64,000 nt of DNA from HKST-UBA178 sp965223815 (GCA_965223815.1 OZ245019.1:248001-312000); one strand, 5' to 3'; shown: positions 1 to 8,876, counted from the first letter of the stretch. Program-made: numbers and translations. Notes: generated by a model not told the origin, from the letters alone.

Positions 1-1004
1 ATCACTTGTCTCGGCGGATCCTCGATACCACAGACTGGGCGGTATACGGCATGGATACGCAGTCCGACCGAGTTCAGGAGTTTTGTGAGCATAAGCGCTT
101 CCATTTCTTCGAGGGCGATATCACTATAAATCACGAGTGGGTGGAGTATCACGTCAAGAAGTGCGATGTAATCCTACCGCTGGTCGCCATTGCCACGCCG
201 GCTACCTACGTCACCGATCCCCTCTCCGTGTTCGAACTCGACTTCGAGGCGAATTTACCCATCGTCAGGGCCTGCGCCCGCTACCGAAAACGGGTGGTGT
301 TCCCCTCCACCTCAGAGGTCTACGGCATGTCTGGCGACGCCGAATTTCACCCTTACCGATCGAATTTGGTGCTTGGCCCGCTATCCAAGCCACGCTGGAT
401 ATACTCCTGCTCCAAACAATTGCTGGACAGGGTCATCAGCGCCTACGGTCAGCAGCGGGGACTGGCATACACACTGTTCAGGCCATTTAATTGGATTGGA
501 CCCGGATTGGACAGTATTCACGCCCCTAAAGAGGGGAGTTCCCGGGTGGTTACCCAATTTCTGGGGCATATCGCCAGGGGCGAGCCGATCCAATTAGTCG
601 ACGGGGGACATCAGCGTCGCAGCTTCACGGATTTCAGCGACGGCATAAGCGCCCTTATGAAGATTATCCAAAACAAGAACGATTCCGCCTTGGGCCATAT
701 CTATAACATTGGCAATCCTCAGAACGACCTCTCCATCCGGGAGCTGGCCCAGCTCATGCTCGAGATCGCCAAGGAAATCCCAGAGTACCGCGCAGGAGCG
801 GCTAAAGTGGAGTTACAGGAGGTCTCTTCGGGCAAGTACTACGGAGAGGGTTACCAGGATATCCAGACCAGGGTGCCCTTTATTGGAAACACCCGGGATG
901 AACTGGACTGGGCACCCCAGGTAGGAGTGCGGGATTCCCTGGAAAAGATCTTCGAGGCCTACCGGCACGAGGTATCCGAGGCCAGCGCTTTGCTGGATGA
1001 TTAG
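1..1004 (+). CDS. arnA: ArnA dehydrogenase/decarboxylase domain (5' truncated)
   Basis: UDP-glucuronate C4 oxidation and decarboxylation to UDP-Ara4O, an early step of 4-amino-arabinose attachment to lipid A. The reading frame is open from base 3, so the gene starts outside the window; an internal TTG at 6 is not the start. The visible 332 residues match the C-terminal domain of E. coli ArnA closely: STSEVYG at 101-107, the YSCSK catalytic Tyr/Lys pair at 133-137, RPFNWIGP, and GEGYQDIQTR near the end. The Rossmann GxxGxxG lies upstream. Whether a formyltransferase domain is fused cannot be told. arnD follows 6 bp later. Confidence 0.9.
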   Translation, partial: HLSRRILDTTDWAVYGMDTQSDRVQEFCEHKRFHFFEGDITINHEWVEYHVKKCDVILPLVAIATPATYVTDPLSVFELDFEANLPIVRACARYRKRVVFPSTSEVYGMSGDAEFHPYRSNLVLGPLSKPRWIYSCSKQLLDRVISAYGQQRGLAYTLFRPFNWIGPGLDSIHAPKEGSSRVVTQFLGHIARGEPIQLVDGGHQRRSFTDFSDGISALMKIIQNKNDSALGHIYNIGNPQNDLSIRELAQLMLEIAKEIPEYRAGAAKVELQEVSSGKYYGEGYQDIQTRVPFIGNTRDELDWAPQVGVRDSLEKIFEAYRHEVSEASALLDD

Positions 1005-1010
1005 CGGATA

Positions 1011-1931
1011 TTGGTTTTGCAGGTTGCGCTGAAGGTTGATGTCGATACTTATCGGGGAACGCTTGAGGGGGTTCCGGCACTGCTGCGGCTGTTTGACCGG
1101 CACCAGGTAAAAGCGACGTTTCTTTTCAGTCTGGGCCCGGACCATACCGGCCGTGCCCTGCGTAGGATTTTTCGCCCAGGTTTTCTACGCAAGGTTAGCC
1201 GAACCTCGGTGGCCAGCAACTACGGGCTGAAAACGCTGATGTACGGCGTGCTGCTGCCCGGCCCGCACATCGGCAGGAAGGCTGGAGATGTCCTGCGCAG
1301 TGTAGTCACCGCAGGTCACGAAGTAGGCATTCACTGCTACGACCATGTACGTTGGCAGGACTTTGTCGCCCACAAAGACGCCGCCTGGACGCGGCGAGAA
1401 ATGACTTTGGCCGCCACCACCTTCCAGGAGGTGTTCGGATTTCCGGCAGAGGTACATGGAGCTGCGGGTTGGCAGCTCAATCCCGCTACCCTGGCCCTAG
1501 AGGAAGAGATGGGCTTGGCTTATGCAAGTGACGTGCGCGGCAAATCTCCCTTCCTGCCCGTGTTTCAAGACGTGGCGTCCCACTGTGTGCAATTACCAAC
1601 TACCCTGCCGACGCTGGACGAATTGATCGGACATCAGGGTGTCACGGCGGAGAATGTCCACGAATATGTCTACGCGGAGAGTCTTCGGGTACTGCCTCAT
1701 GGACACATATACACACTCCACGCAGAACTCGAGGGAATGCAGTTGTTACCGGTCATGGAGCGCCTGCTCACCATGTGGAGGAGTCAGGGCGGAAGAGTGA
1801 TGCCGATGCGGGAGCTATTAACGACTCTCGAAGTGTCGGCATTGCCCCGGCATCAGATAGGCTGGGGAGCCGTTCCCGGGCGCTCGGGTTATCTCGCCAT
1901 ACAGGGCCAACGGCTTGACACTGAGAGCTAG
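1011..1931 (+). CDS. arnD: ArnD-like 4-deoxy-4-formamido-L-arabinose-phosphoundecaprenol deformylase
   Basis: Polysaccharide-deacetylase-fold enzyme that removes the formyl group from undecaprenyl-phosphate-L-Ara4FN before transfer to lipid A. About 306 residues, the family's usual size. KVDVDTYRGT near the N terminus supplies the metal/catalytic Asp pair, EVGIHCYDH carries the His ligands, and GAAGWQ, PTTLPT and YTLHAELEG match ArnD throughout. The start is not ATG: TTG at 1011 or TTG at 1017 (giving MQVALKVDVDT) are both possible; no strong ribosome site is seen and coupling to the upstream arnA stop at 1004 is likely. arnT and other arn genes are not in the window downstream, so they presumably lie upstream. 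Confidence 0.9.
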   Translation: MVLQVALKVDVDTYRGTLEGVPALLRLFDRHQVKATFLFSLGPDHTGRALRRIFRPGFLRKVSRTSVASNYGLKTLMYGVLLPGPHIGRKAGDVLRSVVTAGHEVGIHCYDHVRWQDFVAHKDAAWTRREMTLAATTFQEVFGFPAEVHGAAGWQLNPATLALEEEMGLAYASDVRGKSPFLPVFQDVASHCVQLPTTLPTLDELIGHQGVTAENVHEYVYAESLRVLPHGHIYTLHAELEGMQLLPVMERLLTMWRSQGGRVMPMRELLTTLEVSALPRHQIGWGAVPGRSGYLAIQGQRLDTES

Positions 1932-1936
1932 CAGTA

Positions 1937-1963
1937 GGAACCCCTGGTTCAGGGAGGGGTTCC
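1937..1963. terminator. Hairpin between convergent arnD and comM
   Basis: A perfect 9-bp inverted repeat (GGAACCCCT / AGGGGTTCC, loop 1946-1954) sits in the 54-bp gap between two convergent genes. There is no T-run on either side, so intrinsic termination is unproven; it may act as a 3' end stabiliser. Confidence 0.3.
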
Positions 1964-1985
1964 CCTGGTACACCTTGAAGGATTA

Positions 1986-3497
1986 CTAGTCCCCGCTCAG
2001 GCGTCTATAGGTAATCGCCTCGGTCAGGTGTCTACCCGATATCCCTTCAGCATGATCTAAATCGGCAATGGTTCTCGCCAGCCGTAGTACCCGATGGTAG
2101 CCCCGGGCAGAGAGCCCCAATCGTTCCATGACACGAAGCATTAGGTTCCGGTCTTCCGCATCCAAAGTGCAATGGCAGTCCAGAGCATGACCGCTCAAGC
2201 GGCAGTTGGGGGTGCCGTTGCGCTCCATCTGCAGCTGCCTGCAGGCCGACACACGTTCGCGGATGGTATTGCTGTCGTCCACCTCTTCGGCCTGTTCGCC
2301 CGCCATTAGATGTGGTTTGAGGCGAGGCACTTCGACATGCATATCGATTCGGTCCAGCAGCGGGCCCGAGATGCGATTGCGGTAGCGTTTGATTTGTTCT
2401 GGGGAGCAGCGGCAGTCGCTGCCTGTGTCGTCTCCGAGGTGTCCGCAGGGGCAGGGATTCATCGCCGCCAGCAACTGAAATCGAGCGGGAAACTCCGCCT
2501 GCCGGCTAGCCCGCGAGATGGTGATTTCCCCGGTCTCCAGAGGTTCTCTCAGCACTTCCAGCACCCGCCGGTCGAATTCGGGGAGTTCATCGAGAAAGAG
2601 CACACCATGATGGGCGAGGGAGATTTCTCCGGGACTGGGGTTACCACCGCCTCCTACCAGTGCCACCCCCGACGCGGTGTGGTGTGGAGCCCTGAAAGGC
2701 CTTTGTTTCCACTCTCGCAACCGGAATCCTCGGTGACTTATGGAAAGCACTGCTGCGCTTTCCAGTGCCTCATCGTCGGTCATCGGCGGCATGATGCCGG
2801 GCAGTCGGCTGGCCAACATCGATTTTCCCGATCCAGGGGGGCCGGCCATTAGCATACTGTGGCCGCCTGCGGCGGCGATTTCCAGCGCCCGTTTGGCATG
2901 GCTTTGGCCGCGGACCTCACGGATATCACCACGGCTGTCACAGAGAGCATCCGCGGGGCGTGGCTGGGAATAGCGCTGAATAAGCGCACTCCCGCACAAA
3001 TGGTGACATACCTCCAGCAAGTGTTCCGCCGGATATATAGCCAAACCCTCGACCAGGTTAGCTTCGCCGGAATTCTCTCGCGGTAACAAGAGCTGTCGCC
3101 CCGCCTGTCGCGTTGCCAGGCCCAGCGGCAGGACTCCAGCAATTGGCCGCAGTTCTCCCGAGAGTGCAAGTTCGCCCACAAATTCGTAACTTGCCAGGTC
3201 TGTGGTTGGGACCTGCCCCGATGCTGCGAGAATTCCCAGGGCGATCGGCAAGTCGAATCTGCCGCCGTCCTTGGGCAGATCCGCAGGCGCCAGATTGATA
3301 GTGATCCGACGGGCTGGAAACTCGAAATGGGAGTTGAGCAGGGCACCGCGCACCCGGTCTTTGCTCTCCCGGACGGCTAATTCGGGCAGGCCGACGATCG
3401 AGAGTCCAGGGAGTCCGTTGGCGAGGTGTACTTCGACGGTAACCGATGGTGCGCTGACCCCGCTGCGGGCGCGGCTGTTGAGTACTGCGAGAGACAT
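1986..3497 (-). CDS. comM: ComM/YifB family Mg-chelatase-like AAA+ ATPase
   Basis: Hexameric AAA+ helicase that drives branch migration during natural transformation (established for ComM of Vibrio/Acinetobacter). 503 residues. The N-terminal ChlI-like domain begins MSLAVLNSRA and contains ITINLAPADLPK; Walker A (GPPGSGKS) is near 219-226, Walker B in GVLFLDELPEF, followed by the C-terminal Mg_chelatase_C domain (SARGYHRVLRLARTIADL). ATG at 3497 is chosen over GTG at 3503 because AAGGAAGG lies 5 bases upstream of the ATG and abuts the GTG. It follows ubiK on the same strand by 77 bp. Confidence 0.93.
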   Translation of the reverse strand: MSLAVLNSRARSGVSAPSVTVEVHLANGLPGLSIVGLPELAVRESKDRVRGALLNSHFEFPARRITINLAPADLPKDGGRFDLPIALGILAASGQVPTTDLASYEFVGELALSGELRPIAGVLPLGLATRQAGRQLLLPRENSGEANLVEGLAIYPAEHLLEVCHHLCGSALIQRYSQPRPADALCDSRGDIREVRGQSHAKRALEIAAAGGHSMLMAGPPGSGKSMLASRLPGIMPPMTDDEALESAAVLSISHRGFRLREWKQRPFRAPHHTASGVALVGGGGNPSPGEISLAHHGVLFLDELPEFDRRVLEVLREPLETGEITISRASRQAEFPARFQLLAAMNPCPCGHLGDDTGSDCRCSPEQIKRYRNRISGPLLDRIDMHVEVPRLKPHLMAGEQAEEVDDSNTIRERVSACRQLQMERNGTPNCRLSGHALDCHCTLDAEDRNLMLRVMERLGLSARGYHRVLRLARTIADLDHAEGISGRHLTEAITYRRLSGD

Positions 3498-3574
3498 GTT
3501 CACCTTCCTTGGTGGCGGTCCGTTGTTGCCTGTAACCGCGTTTCCCGTGATGGGGTGCGGTCCCGGCGATGTTG

Positions 3575-3832
3575 TTACTTGCTATCGCTTGTTATTTTGG
3601 CTTCCAGCTCCTTCAGTTGCCGCTCCAGTGCTTCTACCTTTTCCCGGGTGCGGGCCAGCACCCCCGACTGAATATCGAATTCCTGTCGCGTCACCAAGTC
3701 CAGGCGCGCCAGTCCGCTCTCCAGTGCAGATCGAAGAGCCTTTTGCACATCGGTTTGCATGGCCTGTAAACCCGCCGGCAGCCCCTCGGCTAGGCGCTTG
3801 GAGAAGTCATCCAAAATCTTTGGGTCGATCAT
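3575..3832 (-). CDS. ubiK: Ubiquinone biosynthesis accessory factor UbiK (YqiC/BMFP family)
   Basis: Small coiled-coil factor that assists the soluble Ubi complex in aerobic ubiquinone synthesis. 85 residues starting MIDPKILDDFSKRL, the family's conserved start; a further upstream start (3892) would add 20 unconserved residues and run through the NtrC site, so it is rejected. LARLDLVTRQEFDIQ and the heptad-like C terminus (KVEALERQLKELEAKI) are typical. ubiK-comM next to divergent glnK-amtB is a common gammaproteobacterial arrangement. Confidence 0.9.
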   Translation of the reverse strand: MIDPKILDDFSKRLAEGLPAGLQAMQTDVQKALRSALESGLARLDLVTRQEFDIQSGVLARTREKVEALERQLKELEAKITSDSK

Positions 3833-3887
3833 GGGAGGCACATTAACCGTCCCTCCACCTGGTGTCCAGTCAGGTAGGGAATTGGAT

Positions 3888-3904
3888 TGCACTATTTTGG
3901 TGCA
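3888..3904. promoter_or_regulatory. NtrC enhancer site for glnK-amtB
   Basis: TGCACTATTTTGGTGCA is an almost perfect dyad matching the NtrC consensus TGCACC-N5-GGTGCA. It lies about 120 bp upstream of the sigma-54 promoter -12 element, a usual enhancer distance, and 56 bp upstream of ubiK on the other strand. Confidence 0.8.
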
Positions 3905-4008
3905 TTTAGTTGGAAGTACCGTGATTTATGTGGTCGAAGATAGTGCGTAGGTATTTCAGAGTTCCCTCCGAAATGATTTAACTTTCTGATTATAAAGAAA
4001 TAATAAGA

Positions 4009-4024
4009 TTGGCACGGGAGATGC
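4009..4024 (+). promoter_or_regulatory. Sigma-54 promoter of glnK-amtB
   Basis: TTGGCACGGGAGATGC has the invariant GG (4011-4012) and GC (4023-4024) with exactly 10 bases between them, and TTGGCACG matches the -24 box fully. Transcription would start near 4035, about 85 bases before the glnK ATG. Confidence 0.85.
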
Positions 4025-4119
4025 TTATCAGGGTCAAGCGGGCGCGATTTCTCCGCGGCCCTGAGTTTTGTATTCGTCTTATTAGTGGATCGGGGGTTGG
4101 CCCCGGCGGGAGTAGAGAG

Positions 4120-4458
4120 ATGAAATTGGTAACAGCGATCATCAAGCCTTTCAAGCTGGATGACGTCAGGGAGGCGCTTTCTGATGTTGGTGCGTCCGGG
4201 ATCACCGTAATTGAGGTGAAGGGTTTCGGCCGACAAAAAGGGCATACCGAACTCTACCGAGGTGCAGAGTACGTAGTTGATTTTCTTCCCAAGATAAAAA
4301 TTGAGGTCGCCGTTGATTCTGAAAGGGTGGAGCAGGTTATCGAAGCCATCAGCAATTCGGCGAAGACCGGGAAGATCGGCGACGGCAAGATTTTCGTGTC
4401 CAGTCTGGAGCAGGTCATCCGGATACGCACCGGTGAACACGGCTCGGAAGCGTTGTAA
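4120..4458 (+). CDS. glnK: Nitrogen regulatory PII protein GlnK
   Basis: Trimeric PII signal protein that binds 2-oxoglutarate and ATP/ADP, is uridylylated under nitrogen limitation and blocks AmtB when nitrogen is plentiful. 112 residues. The T-loop (GRQKGHTELYRGAEYVVDF) has the uridylylated Tyr at position 51; the start MKLVTAIIKPFK and C-terminal IRIRTGEHGSEAL are canonical. ATG 4120 has GGGAG 8 bases upstream. Transcription is very likely NtrC/sigma-54 dependent from the elements at 3888 and 4009, and amtB follows by 13 bp in the same transcript. Confidence 0.97.
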   Translation: MKLVTAIIKPFKLDDVREALSDVGASGITVIEVKGFGRQKGHTELYRGAEYVVDFLPKIKIEVAVDSERVEQVIEAISNSAKTGKIGDGKIFVSSLEQVIRIRTGEHGSEAL

Positions 4459-4471
4459 CGAGGATAGTTAG

Positions 4472-5770
4472 ATGGAAAACCACATTTTTGAACTGCAGTA
4501 TGCGATTGATACTTTCTATTTTTTAGTGATGGGTGCCTTGGTCATGTGGATGGCAGCGGGCTTCTCCATGCTTGAGGCGGGCTTGGTGCGGGCCAAGAAT
4601 ACAACCGAAATACTGACCAAGAACGTGATGCTTTTCGCTATCGCCTGCACCGCCTATCTGGTCATCGGCTACGACATCATGTACGACGGAGGTTTGTTTC
4701 TTAAAGGATTGGCGTTGGACGGTGCCGAAAGCGCGGACGCGCTGACAGCATCAGTGCTCAAGGAGTCTGCGGAAGCCGGTTTTGATGGTGGTTCGGTCTA
4801 TTCCAATGCCTCGGACTTCTTCTTTCAGGTAGTGTTTGTTGCGACCGCCATGTCTATCGTCTCGGGTGCAGTGGCGGAGCGTATGAAGCTCTGGTCATTC
4901 GCTCTTTTCGCGGTGGTATTGACCGCTTTCATCTATCCGATGGAAGGCGCCTGGACCTGGGGCGGCAAAAGTGTTTTCGGTATGTTCAACCTCGGCGATG
5001 ATTTCGGGTTTTCTGATTTCGCCGGCTCCGGCATCGTTCATTTGGCCGGTGCATCAGCCGCCCTGGCTGGGGTGCTGCTGTTGGGGCCAAGGAAGGGAAA
5101 ATACGGGCCCAACGGTGAGATCCGGCCAATTCCGGGTGCCAATATGCCCCTGGCCGCTCTGGGCACCTTTATCCTCTGGCTGGGCTGGTTCGGGTTCAAC
5201 GGCGGCTCCGTACTGAAGTTGGGTGATGTGGTCAATGCCAACGCGGTCGCCATGGTGTTCGTAAATACCAACGCCGCGGCGGCTGGGGGTGTAATCGCTG
5301 CTTTGTTGGTTGCGCGCATGCTGTTCGGCAAAGCGGATTTGACGATGGCATGCAATGGGGCACTGGCGGGGTTAGTGGCCATTACTGCAGAACCCTCGAC
5401 TCCGACTCCTCTGGTGGCGACTTTAATTGGTGCCGCGGGCGGTGTGCTAGTGGTCTTTTCCATCGTTACCTTGGACAAGCTCAAAATCGACGATCCGGTG
5501 GGTGCGATTTCAGTGCATGGCGTGGTGGGGATCTGGGGCCTGATGGCCGTGCCCCTAACCAACTCCGGGACTTCGTTCGTGGGGCAGTTGGCTGGCTTAC
5601 TCACCATTGTGGTCTGGGTTTTTACCGCCAGCTTCGTAACCTGGCTTGTTATCAAGACCATCATGGGTATCCGTGTCAGTGAAGAAGAGGAATACGAAGG
5701 TGTGGATATAGGTGAGTGCGGAATGGAGGCCTACCCCGAATTCGTCGGATCGCGCGGTTCCGGCGTTTAG
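4472..5770 (+). CDS. amtB: Ammonium transporter AmtB
   Basis: Inner-membrane trimeric ammonium channel, 432 residues with about 11 membrane spans. The twin pore histidines are visible at H190 (GSGIVHLAGA) and H349 (ISVHGVVGIWG), with the AFIYPMEGAW region and the Asp of GFSDFAGSG that is needed for ammonium recruitment. The N terminus lacks a long cleavable signal peptide (MENHIFELQYAID). The acidic cytoplasmic tail EEEEYEGVDIGECG is the usual GlnK docking/regulatory tail. It ends the glnK-amtB operon, followed directly by a strong terminator. Confidence 0.96.
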   Translation: MENHIFELQYAIDTFYFLVMGALVMWMAAGFSMLEAGLVRAKNTTEILTKNVMLFAIACTAYLVIGYDIMYDGGLFLKGLALDGAESADALTASVLKESAEAGFDGGSVYSNASDFFFQVVFVATAMSIVSGAVAERMKLWSFALFAVVLTAFIYPMEGAWTWGGKSVFGMFNLGDDFGFSDFAGSGIVHLAGASAALAGVLLLGPRKGKYGPNGEIRPIPGANMPLAALGTFILWLGWFGFNGGSVLKLGDVVNANAVAMVFVNTNAAAAGGVIAALLVARMLFGKADLTMACNGALAGLVAITAEPSTPTPLVATLIGAAGGVLVVFSIVTLDKLKIDDPVGAISVHGVVGIWGLMAVPLTNSGTSFVGQLAGLLTIVVWVFTASFVTWLVIKTIMGIRVSEEEEYEGVDIGECGMEAYPEFVGSRGSGV

Positions 5771-5793
5771 TTAGGCTTCAGGGGTGACTGATG

Positions 5794-5823
5794 ACGGGCG
5801 CTTCGGCGCCCGTTTTTCTTTTT
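5794..5823 (+). terminator. Rho-independent terminator of glnK-amtB
   Basis: Perfect 8-bp stem ACGGGCGC/GCGCCCGT (5794-5801 with 5806-5813) closed by a TTCG tetraloop and followed by TTTTTCTTTTT. It shows that the next gene (start 5880) is a separate unit. Confidence 0.95.
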
Positions 5824-5879
5824 ACCGATTTGTACGTAAAATCACTGGGTGCAATTGTGCACGCCTTAGACACGCAAAC

Positions 5880-6548
5880 ATGGACTCAAAGGAAAGAGAA
5901 AGCGCTGTGTGTCCGGCCGGAGAGCCCGAATGCCCAAGACTGGATGAACTTGCGGAACTAACCTCGAGGGCGGCGGAGCTTGCTAAGCTGGTGCACAAGG
6001 ACAGCCTCACTGGTTTGTTCAATTACCGCCATTTCCAACTGGCGATCAGTCAGGAGATGGAGCGCACCCGGCGCACCGGGTCACCTGTCTCCATCATCAT
6101 GGCTGATCTTGATCACTTCAAGAAATTCAACGATCAATGGGGACATGAAGCAGGAAACCAGGTGCTCAAGCATGTCGGCGAGCTGATCACGTTGGTGATG
6201 CGCAAGATAGATATTCTCTGCCGTTACGGTGGCGAAGAGTTTGCGCTATTGCTGCCCGCCACCGAACTCCCCAGGGCAGTAGAAGCAGCCAACAGGTTGC
6301 GTAGCGCGTTCGAGAAGAGTCCAGTTGAGATGGGGGCTCAGTCGGTTACCGTTACCGCTAGTTTTGGTGTCGAGGTCTTCATGAAGGGCGATAGTATTGA
6401 TGAGATGGAGTTGGTTAGACGGGCAGACGCCCTGCTCTACCAAGCCAAATCACTCGGGCGCAACCGGGTTTGCCACCGTGGTTTCGATCTTTTAAATGCA
6501 GAGGGTCAGGTCAGCAGGAAAGAAAAAGACGAGCTTTTGGGATCGTGA
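5880..6548 (+). CDS. Diguanylate cyclase (GGDEF domain), soluble
   Basis: Makes cyclic di-GMP from two GTP. 222 residues: a short N-terminal segment with a Cys pair (CPAGEPECP) and a helical linker, then a GGDEF domain from about DSLTGLFNYRHF to the end. The active-site motif is GGEEF, and an RxxD inhibitory site (RKID) sits five residues before it, so product inhibition is expected. ATG 5880 is preferred to upstream starts because these overlap the amtB terminator. No sensor domain is recognisable. The last codons overlap the start of the following cyclase gene by 4 bp, so the two are probably co-translated. Confidence 0.85.
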   Translation: MDSKERESAVCPAGEPECPRLDELAELTSRAAELAKLVHKDSLTGLFNYRHFQLAISQEMERTRRTGSPVSIIMADLDHFKKFNDQWGHEAGNQVLKHVGELITLVMRKIDILCRYGGEEFALLLPATELPRAVEAANRLRSAFEKSPVEMGAQSVTVTASFGVEVFMKGDSIDEMELVRRADALLYQAKSLGRNRVCHRGFDLLNAEGQVSRKEKDELLGS

Positions 6549-8350
6549 CTGGGAGTGGTGCCAATGTTCCCATGGCGCTTGCCGATCGGGTCTGGTGGGT
6601 GGGCACAGAAGCCAGCGAAGGCCGGGAACAACACCACGCGTATATCGTCGAGCAGGGTACAGAGTCGGTACTTATCGATCCCGGGTGCAGCCAACACTTC
6701 GATGAAACACGAGCCAGAATTTCCCAGGTTCTACCCTTCTCCCATATTCGCTGGTTTATCTGCCATCATCAGGATCCGCAAATCACCAGTGCGTTGCCCC
6801 TAATCGATAGCCAGGTAGTTCGCGACGACGCTGCAATAGTCACTCATGGTGGGGCCGCTGCCTCCATCGCCGGGTATGGACTTCGTTTGCCCTTTTGGCT
6901 TGTGGAAGATAACGAATGGCAACTGAGATTGTCGGAGCGATTGCTGAGGTTCGTGTTCACACCCTACACGCATGCACCAGGGGCTTTTTGTACCGTCGAT
7001 ACAGAAGCCGAGATTCTCTTTTCGGGCGATCTGTTCGGCGGCTCAGTGGGGGATCGGGATTTACTCGCGCCTGACAGCGGACATTTCGAGGCAATTCGCC
7101 CTTTTCATGAACACATTCTTCCCAGCCGGGAGGTTCTTAACCACAGTCTGACACAGGTCGAAAAATATCCCATATCCATGATCGCGCCGCGCCATGGGTG
7201 CGTGATCCCCGGCCAGCTGGTCGAGGGGATAGTCCACAAGCTGAAAGGCTTGGAATGCGGACTCTATTTGATGGCTACGGGCAATACCGATATCCATCAT
7301 CTCTCGCGGTTGAATGCGGCACTGAAAGACATCACATCGACGATGATCGTATCGCGAGATTTCAGAGAGATCGCGGATCGGTTGCTGGAGATCTTGCGTC
7401 GGGAGTTGCCGGCGAAATCCTTGGAGTTCTATGTCCAGCTAAACGACGATACTGTCTTGTATCTGGCCCCCGAAAGCCGATATCGGGGGGTTGCCGGATC
7501 TCCGCCGCGAATCATTTCTAGAATGTTCGGTGTGAGCAAGGAGGGCTGGCATGCATCCGGAAAACAGGCTTATGATCCGGTGTTGGCAGAATGCGATAAT
7601 CCCCAGGAGCATGGGCGCATGTTATTGCTACCTCTCTTCAAGGGGGACGACCCATGGATATATGGAGTTGCAGTGATTAGCCTTGAACGGCCAGTCGATA
7701 TGGACGAGGACATTGGCCAAATGGTGGGCCAGATGTCCCAGGCCCTGCAGGTGGCCGTGGAGCGGGAGACCATATTCCGCGGCATAGAACTGGAGCGCCA
7801 GAAGTTTTATGAGCGCTCTATCCGGGATCCCCTTACCGGCCTGTTCACCCGGTTCTATATGGAGGATACGCTGCGACGACTGTTTGAGATTCACGACCGT
7901 TCGGGCGGGACACCTGTGGCTTTGGCGATGTTGGATATCGATCATTTCAAGAGCATAAATGATCAATATGGCCATGTTCGCGGGGATGAAGTCCTTCGTA
8001 AAGTAGCCCGTGTTATCCAGGACGATGCCCGGGCGGGAGACCTGCCGGTGAGGCTGGGCGGTGAGGAATTCGGCCTCATCGTGGTGGGTGGGCCAGCGGT
8101 GGAGATCCACTCTATAAGTGAACGACTACGCCAGAACATCGCCGCCATCAGATTCCATGGATCCTTCGTGGGTCTGCGAGTAACCATCAGCATCGGTACC
8201 GCGCTGCGCCAAGTTGGAGAATCCATTCCAGGTTTTATCGAACGTGCCGATTTGGCATTGTATCGGGCCAAGAGTCTCGGAAGGAATCGGGTCTGCTGCG
8301 CGGACAACACGGCGGCACATTCAGGGCAGTGGACACTTCACTTCGATTAG
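6545..8350 (+). CDS. Diguanylate cyclase with N-terminal di-iron MBL-fold (ODP-like) sensor
   Basis: Three parts are visible in about 601 residues. Residues about 1-260 are a metallo-beta-lactamase fold of flavodiiron/oxygen-binding di-iron protein (ODP) type: CHHQDPQ at about 71-76, His in PYTHAPGAF (~142), Asp in FSGDLFGG (~161) and His in PRHGCVI (~216) fall in the order of the di-iron ligands. Residues about 270-430 look GAF-like. The C terminus is a GGDEF domain with GGEEF near 505 and an RxxD inhibitory site (RAGD). The start is GTG 6545, overlapping the upstream stop as GTGA; ATG 6572 is an alternative. O2 or NO control of cyclic di-GMP is inferred from the ODP family; no flavodoxin domain is present. 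Confidence 0.85.
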   Translation: MTGSGANVPMALADRVWWVGTEASEGREQHHAYIVEQGTESVLIDPGCSQHFDETRARISQVLPFSHIRWFICHHQDPQITSALPLIDSQVVRDDAAIVTHGGAAASIAGYGLRLPFWLVEDNEWQLRLSERLLRFVFTPYTHAPGAFCTVDTEAEILFSGDLFGGSVGDRDLLAPDSGHFEAIRPFHEHILPSREVLNHSLTQVEKYPISMIAPRHGCVIPGQLVEGIVHKLKGLECGLYLMATGNTDIHHLSRLNAALKDITSTMIVSRDFREIADRLLEILRRELPAKSLEFYVQLNDDTVLYLAPESRYRGVAGSPPRIISRMFGVSKEGWHASGKQAYDPVLAECDNPQEHGRMLLLPLFKGDDPWIYGVAVISLERPVDMDEDIGQMVGQMSQALQVAVERETIFRGIELERQKFYERSIRDPLTGLFTRFYMEDTLRRLFEIHDRSGGTPVALAMLDIDHFKSINDQYGHVRGDEVLRKVARVIQDDARAGDLPVRLGGEEFGLIVVGGPAVEIHSISERLRQNIAAIRFHGSFVGLRVTISIGTALRQVGESIPGFIERADLALYRAKSLGRNRVCCADNTAAHSGQWTLHFD

Positions 8351-8390
8351 AGATTCCCGGCCACTCAGCTCCGAATCGGGGGGTAGTGCC

Positions 8391-8855
8391 ATGAGTTCAT
8401 CAAAGGCAATATTTGCCGCGACCTGTCTTTTGATTGCCTGTGAGGCCCTTGCAGAAGTGTACCGCTGGGTCGATGAGGACGGCCGGGTCCATTTCGGCGA
8501 TCGCCCGGGGGCTGTCGAAGCCGACAAGCTGGATATTCCCGATCCTCCACCGCAAAAGCTGGATGTTGATCAGCAGCAATTGGATGCGGAGCGGAACGCC
8601 GAACGTCAGCGTCTGCTTGATGCTTTTGAAGAAGAGCGGGAAATGAAGCAGCGGGCGAAGCAAGAGCGGGAAGCCAAAGAGAGGGAGCGCCAGCATAACT
8701 GTATCTATGCGAGGGATATCTTGCGGGAGTACGAGAACACAGGCAGCATTTACGAACCCCTGGCCGGGGGGAAGCGGCGCTACTTGTCAGCCTCGGAGCG
8801 CAGGCAGGAGATTGAGCGAGCGCGCCAGGAAGTGCGGCGTTGGTGTGATGATTAG
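8391..8855 (+). CDS. Exported DUF4124-containing protein
   Basis: 154 residues. A Sec signal peptide (SSSKAIFAATCLLIACEALA) is followed directly by the DUF4124 core (EVYRWVDEDGRVHFGDRPG), then a long charged helix (about residues 65-105) rich in Glu/Arg/Gln and a C-terminal Arg/Glu region. DUF4124 proteins are periplasmic or envelope proteins of unknown role. A longer upstream start would overlap the cyclase gene and place the signal peptide internally; ATG 8391 is used. It ends 21 bp before a convergent gene. Confidence 0.8.
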   Translation: MSSSKAIFAATCLLIACEALAEVYRWVDEDGRVHFGDRPGAVEADKLDIPDPPPQKLDVDQQQLDAERNAERQRLLDAFEEEREMKQRAKQEREAKERERQHNCIYARDILREYENTGSIYEPLAGGKRRYLSASERRQEIERARQEVRRWCDD

Positions 8856-8876
8856 CCTTATTGTTCCTTTATTCGT

